Source: Cyanobacteria bacterium SZAS-4 (GTDB lineage: Bacteria; Cyanobacteriota; Vampirovibrionia; Obscuribacterales; Obscuribacteraceae). Taken from it: a stretch of 64,000 nt of DNA. The notes beneath the pieces were generated by a model. That model did not search any database. It was not told the origin of the DNA and was given only the letters and a program-made list of their open reading frames with translations. Location of the stretch: assembly GCA_018266255.1 (NCBI GenBank), contig JAFEAT010000005.1, positions 110,575-174,574 on the forward strand, in the 5' to 3' direction. Shown in pieces: positions 61,376 through 64,000 of the stretch. Made by a program: the position numbers and the translations under genes. Numbering within the stretch: position 1 is the stretch's first letter; every line of letters begins with the position of its first letter.

Positions 61376-62494
61376 CTAAATCACTTCAGCGTATAAATCG
61401 ATATTCTGCGCCGCATCGCGATGCGATGGAACCGTGTTAAATTGTGGCTTTAGATAACTCAGTATTGCAGCGCGATTAAAGGGCTCACGAAAACGCCAGA
61501 TGAATGCATCAAGAAAATAGTGACTGAGCGTAAGTCCGTAGACAAAACCAACAAGAATTCTCAGGGTCCAATTGTTTGGATTGACTGGATTGATGGCGAA
61601 TGCCTGTACTGGCATCGACACAAGTGCAAACAGTATGCCGACGCCGGCAAACAGCAGCAAAGGTTTTCCGCCAATCAAGAGCCTCTTGTTACTCTCGACA
61701 GAATATTTTCTGCGAACCAACATCGCGTTCAAACCGACATATTGAAACCAATGCATAATCAATGCAACGAACAATCCCTGCCCATAATCCTTTGCTAGTG
61801 CGAAAGGAATAAAGGCCAGGCACGACAAGGTCCAAAAAACTAAAGCCGGCGCATTCAATGACTTTCCGTCCACACTCACCTGTCGTTTCAAGTTCATGGC
61901 AAAACGCACCGTGAGCCAAATCAATTCAATTGAGAGGAAGGCGATGAGCAAATGCACCGCAACAGCCACCCAACCAGTCTGTGCAATAAAGCCGTTCAAA
62001 AACAGAAAACTGAATAGAGCCGCAGATGTTTCGATACTCCGTGCCTCAATGTCACGAGGAACAATGGCTTCGTTGCGAGCTTGATTGTGATAGAGAAGCA
62101 GGATGCCAATGTTCTGTTTGGCAATGTGCTGAATTGTCCAAACGACGTAAACGAAAAGCAGTAATGGTGGCGAGAACCAATAAGTCAGAGTCGAGAAGAC
62201 GACCACCAGAATCGGGGCAACAAAGGCCCAAAAGAGATTCTGCGAATGACTGTATTGCTGCAGATTTGCTTTATCAAAATACTGAAACCAGGTCAGACCT
62301 TGATGAAAAGGTCCAAGAGCAAAGCCTTGCAAAATCAAAAATAGAAGAAATGGAGAATTGACAACAGCATCATGACGGAACAGAGACGTCAGGATGGTGG
62401 CAATCAAGGCAGGCGCGAAGAAAAACGCGACATCAGTTCTGGCGCTCGACAGCCACGGAGTAGTGACGTTCAAATTTGCCCAGAAAGTTTGCAT
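61376..62494 (-). CDS. Polytopic membrane protein of unknown family
   Basis: This 372-residue protein has about ten hydrophobic segments. Histidines are conserved-looking in H-Q-G-L-T-W-F-Q-Y (near 70), H-W-F-Q-Y-V-G-L-N-A-M-L (near 265) and S-H-Y-F-L-D-A-F-I-W-R-F (near 330), which lie at membrane boundaries. These recall His motifs of membrane enzymes such as Brp/Blh-like carotenoid oxygenases, but no family is claimed. ATG 62494 behind GGAA is preferred to the TTG at 62560. It converges with the EpsI gene (10 bases) and precedes the small substrate gene on the same strand at some distance. Confidence 0.65.
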   Translation of the reverse strand: MQTFWANLNVTTPWLSSARTDVAFFFAPALIATILTSLFRHDAVVNSPFLLFLILQGFALGPFHQGLTWFQYFDKANLQQYSHSQNLFWAFVAPILVVVFSTLTYWFSPPLLLFVYVVWTIQHIAKQNIGILLLYHNQARNEAIVPRDIEARSIETSAALFSFLFLNGFIAQTGWVAVAVHLLIAFLSIELIWLTVRFAMNLKRQVSVDGKSLNAPALVFWTLSCLAFIPFALAKDYGQGLFVALIMHWFQYVGLNAMLVRRKYSVESNKRLLIGGKPLLLFAGVGILFALVSMPVQAFAINPVNPNNWTLRILVGFVYGLTLSHYFLDAFIWRFREPFNRAAILSYLKPQFNTVPSHRDAAQNIDLYAEVI

Positions 62495-62618
62495 GGAAAT
62501 TTCCGCAAGTGAGGCGTGTAGGGAATGCCTGGCATTCACACGAACTTTATCACTTTGCAAGAAGTGAGCAATTAGTTAAGCCTAAGAGACTCCACGCCTC
62601 CAGACTCAATCTAAGTGA

Positions 62619-62789
62619 TTATTTGCGCTTGGCTGAATAAACTCTGAACGCAGCGTAGCAGCCAGTGAAAGCAGCAGCGAGACTGCTCAACATGCCACCG
62701 TCAAGTTCAGGAGCGGCACCGGCACCGGCCAAAGCTGGGCTGCAAACCAACGTAGTAAAAGCGACAGCTGCAAATAGAATCTGATACAT
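62619..62789 (-). CDS. 56-residue candidate exosortase substrate
   Basis: This tiny exported protein has a signal peptide (residues 1-21, ending P-A-L-A), a five-residue spacer, the tetrapeptide P-E-L-D (27-30), a hydrophobic segment (33-48) and a basic end A-K-R-K. The order P-E-x-D, membrane segment, Arg/Lys cluster is the layout of PEP-CTERM-type sorting tails. It is close to the short VPEID-like tails seen in small proteins of Planctomycetes and Acidobacteria. The ribosome site TTGGAG before ATG 62789 is good. The protein is nearly all signal peptide plus sorting tail, and lies about 1.8 kb from the exosortase. Confidence 0.65.
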   Translation of the reverse strand: MYQILFAAVAFTTLVCSPALAGAGAAPELDGGMLSSLAAAFTGCYAAFRVYSAKRK

Positions 62790-62995
62790 AACACTCTCCA
62801 AGAGACACAAGGAAATATAGCACGGCGCCGGGATTCAATCGGTCTTGGTTACTAGTCGAACTTATCCGACGAGACCCAGGTCAAGAGCGGGCAAACCAAT
62901 GCCTAAAGACGCTCACGGTCGAATCAGAAAGCTCTGCATTTGCAAATTCTTATGCTGGTCGTTCTACCTCGGTATCACGCGTGGTGTTTCATTGC

Positions 62996-63124
62996 ATGCA
63001 ATTTACAAAGGAAGACGTTGTCAAAGTTATCGGCAACGAAATGGTCAACGCTGCGTCAGATGTCATGAACATAGAACACAGACACATGGGCCATGAGCCG
63101 GTTGGAGGCACAACATGCAACTGA
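62996..63124 (+). CDS. Possible small protein overlapping the next gene
   Basis: This 42-residue frame begins M-Q-F-T-K-E-D-V-V-K-V and ends V-G-G-T-T-C-N, and has a coding-like composition. It overlaps the start of the 63115 gene by 10 bases. The frame is open and coding-like for about 60 more codons upstream without an ATG; GTGs at 62981 and 62984 are the only other candidate starts. No ribosome site is convincing. It is offered as a weak call. Confidence 0.3.
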   Translation: MQFTKEDVVKVIGNEMVNAASDVMNIEHRHMGHEPVGGTTCN

Positions 63125-63663
63125 AGAAGACAATGACGATTTTCCTTACAGCCGCCTCGTTGGCACCAGCAATGGTACCAGCAGCGTTAGCTGACAGCTG
63201 TAGCACGAAAGTAATACGCACGAGCTACGAGAGAATTTCGCCTCGCACTGTAAAAGAGACGAAAATCTATGCAAAAACACGCTTGATTTCGAGAGCGCAG
63301 CCGCGGCATATCGTTCGAAGAACCGCTTATTTGGCTCCGCGAACACATACCGTAACAACGACTAGAACGACCATGTTCGTTCCTCTTACATCCTATATGA
63401 CACCAGTTATGGTCAAACCACTGGTAGTGGCGCCGTCATCGACGATAGTGCGCACTGCGACAATACAACCGACAGAAACTACAGTAGTCAGGACACAATC
63501 ATTTATCGTGCCGGCCGGAAATTTGAGCGCTCCAAACATAATGTCTGCGCCTGTTTTGAGCGGCACGAACATGATCGCCGCGCCTGGTGAAACGGTCGTG
63601 TTCAAAGAAAAGCACGGAAAACTAAAGGAGATTGGAACTTTGAAGCCAGTTGTTTGGTACTAA
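63115..63663 (+). CDS. Exported Thr/Val-rich protein
   Basis: This 182-residue protein has a signal peptide (M-Q-L-K-K-T-M-T-I-F-L then A-A-L-A-D). The mature part is basic at first (R-T-A-Y-L-A-P-R-T-H), then Thr/Val/Pro-rich with many beta-favouring residues (T-V-T-T-T-R-T-T, V-V-A-P-S-S-T-I-V-R-T). No family was recognised. The ribosome site GTTGGAGG is strong. It is followed by a long hairpin at 63684-63728. Confidence 0.65.
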   Translation: MQLKKTMTIFLTAASLAPAMVPAALADSCSTKVIRTSYERISPRTVKETKIYAKTRLISRAQPRHIVRRTAYLAPRTHTVTTTRTTMFVPLTSYMTPVMVKPLVVAPSSTIVRTATIQPTETTVVRTQSFIVPAGNLSAPNIMSAPVLSGTNMIAAPGETVVFKEKHGKLKEIGTLKPVVWY

Positions 63664-63989
63664 CAACCGAACGCAGCTCAAAAGCGCATACTTCAACCCG
63701 CTGAACATCAGCATGTTGAAGTATGCGCTCAAGCAAAAATGCCGAACTCGAAAGCCCAGCATTTTCAATTTCTTTATTTGTTTTAGAGTTGAACCCTAAT
63801 AACTAAATAGCCATAAGACGCCTATCACCTCAGCTTATCAGGTGCTTTGAATAGAATATTTCAACCTGAAAAGCGTCATTGGCATCGACCTAGGAGGTAG
63901 CTAGACTCAGTCACCGGCTTTCGCCTCGTGAGTTTCGCAGTGTCAGAGTCCTACCCACACCGAAGTGAGTGTCTCTGAATACTCCCTAG
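63664..63989. other. Region between the last protein gene and the 16S end
   Basis: No protein gene, tRNA or 23S/5S start is seen in this 326-base stretch. It holds the hairpin 63684-63728 and, near the 16S end, bases that may form the processing stem downstream of 16S (cagag/ctctg, gggaxxctc-type pairs around 63930-63985). The absence of 23S sequence here is notable. Confidence 0.5.
63684..63728. terminator. Bidirectional terminator-like hairpin
   Basis: A perfect 14-bp stem (gcgcatacttcaac at 63684-63697, gttgaagtatgcgc at 63715-63728) closes a loop that itself folds (gctga-aca-tcagc). A T-run of four follows on the minus strand, where it would end transcription coming from the 16S gene; on the plus strand it may end the 63115 gene, but the T-run is weak. 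Confidence 0.65.
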
Positions 63990-64000
63990 AAAGGAGGTGA
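63990..64000 (-). rRNA. 3' end of a 16S rRNA gene, cut by the window edge
   Basis: The last 11 bases, aaaggaggtga, are the reverse complement of the conserved 16S 3' end (TCACCTCCTTT), preceded by the common CTAG sequence. The gene would run left from beyond position 64000, ending at 63990. The same bases could be a strong Shine-Dalgarno site for a plus-strand gene starting past the window, but the adjoining sequence fits a 16S end better. Confidence 0.7.

Noticed and set aside
62845..63096. 83-codon plus-strand frame near the right end
   Set aside because: Arg/Cys-rich composition and no ribosome site; the overlapping frame ending at 63124 looks more like coding sequence.

Overview
The window reads as ordinary chromosome of a free-living bacterium on or near the Cyanobacteria/Melainabacteria (Vampirovibrionia) branch, most like the Obscuribacterales. 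This placement is an inference. It rests on a small glycine-tailed RRM protein of the cyanobacterial Rbp type, many kinesin-light-chain-like TPR proteins, a TPR-bearing Ser/Thr kinase, a secreted caspase-like protease, an exosortase, and many proline/glutamine- or glycine-rich exported proteins. There is no sign of phage, transposon, integrase or CRISPR. TTG and GTG starts are common.

Layout. 1-5824: the first codons of a lipoyl synthase run off the left edge on the minus strand. They diverge from a complete pyruvate dehydrogenase operon (E1 alpha, E1 beta, E2, E3). 5977-13478: three consecutive coiled-coil genes, the last encoding 1530 residues. 13744-20963: a possible ADP-ribosyltransferase-fold protein, an exported Ala/Gln-rich protein, a hypothetical gene plus Ser/Thr kinase pair (minus), a PQQ-type beta-propeller, and the RRM protein. 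21357-31315: methylmalonate-semialdehyde dehydrogenase, fatty-acid desaturase, patatin-like lipase, a P-loop ATPase, an OPT transporter, a duplicated winged-helix membrane protein, a MOSC protein, and an exported protein made of 26 seven-residue repeats. 31480-39025: a SulP transporter fused to a beta-carbonic-anhydrase-like domain, a structured leader, a TPR gene with a coupled small exported protein, and a caspase-M23 peptidase pair. 39358-46920: MFS transporter, LRV/HEAT-like protein, matrixin-like protease, SMI1/KNR4 protein, a YHYH protein coupled to a 57-residue membrane protein, another TPR protein and an exported Gly-rich protein. 47024-58996: sterol-desaturase-type enzyme, RlpA, MltG, a cyclic-nucleotide/DUF4388 regulator, AsnRS, O-methyltransferase, L-serine dehydratase and a third TPR gene. 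59865-62789: exosortase, EpsI-like protein, a polytopic membrane protein and a 56-residue candidate exosortase substrate. The right edge appears to be the 3' end of a 16S rRNA gene on the minus strand.

How the parts relate. LipA would supply the lipoyl group that the adjacent E2 needs. Several proteins act on or in the envelope (MltG, RlpA, M23, matrixin, caspase, exosortase), and many short exported low-complexity proteins accompany them. The best candidates for undescribed biology are the coiled-coil triad, the exosortase cluster with its tiny putative substrate, the proline-heptad protein, the SulP-carbonic anhydrase fusion, the secreted caspase operon and a recurring TPR plus Trp-Gly-aromatic module.
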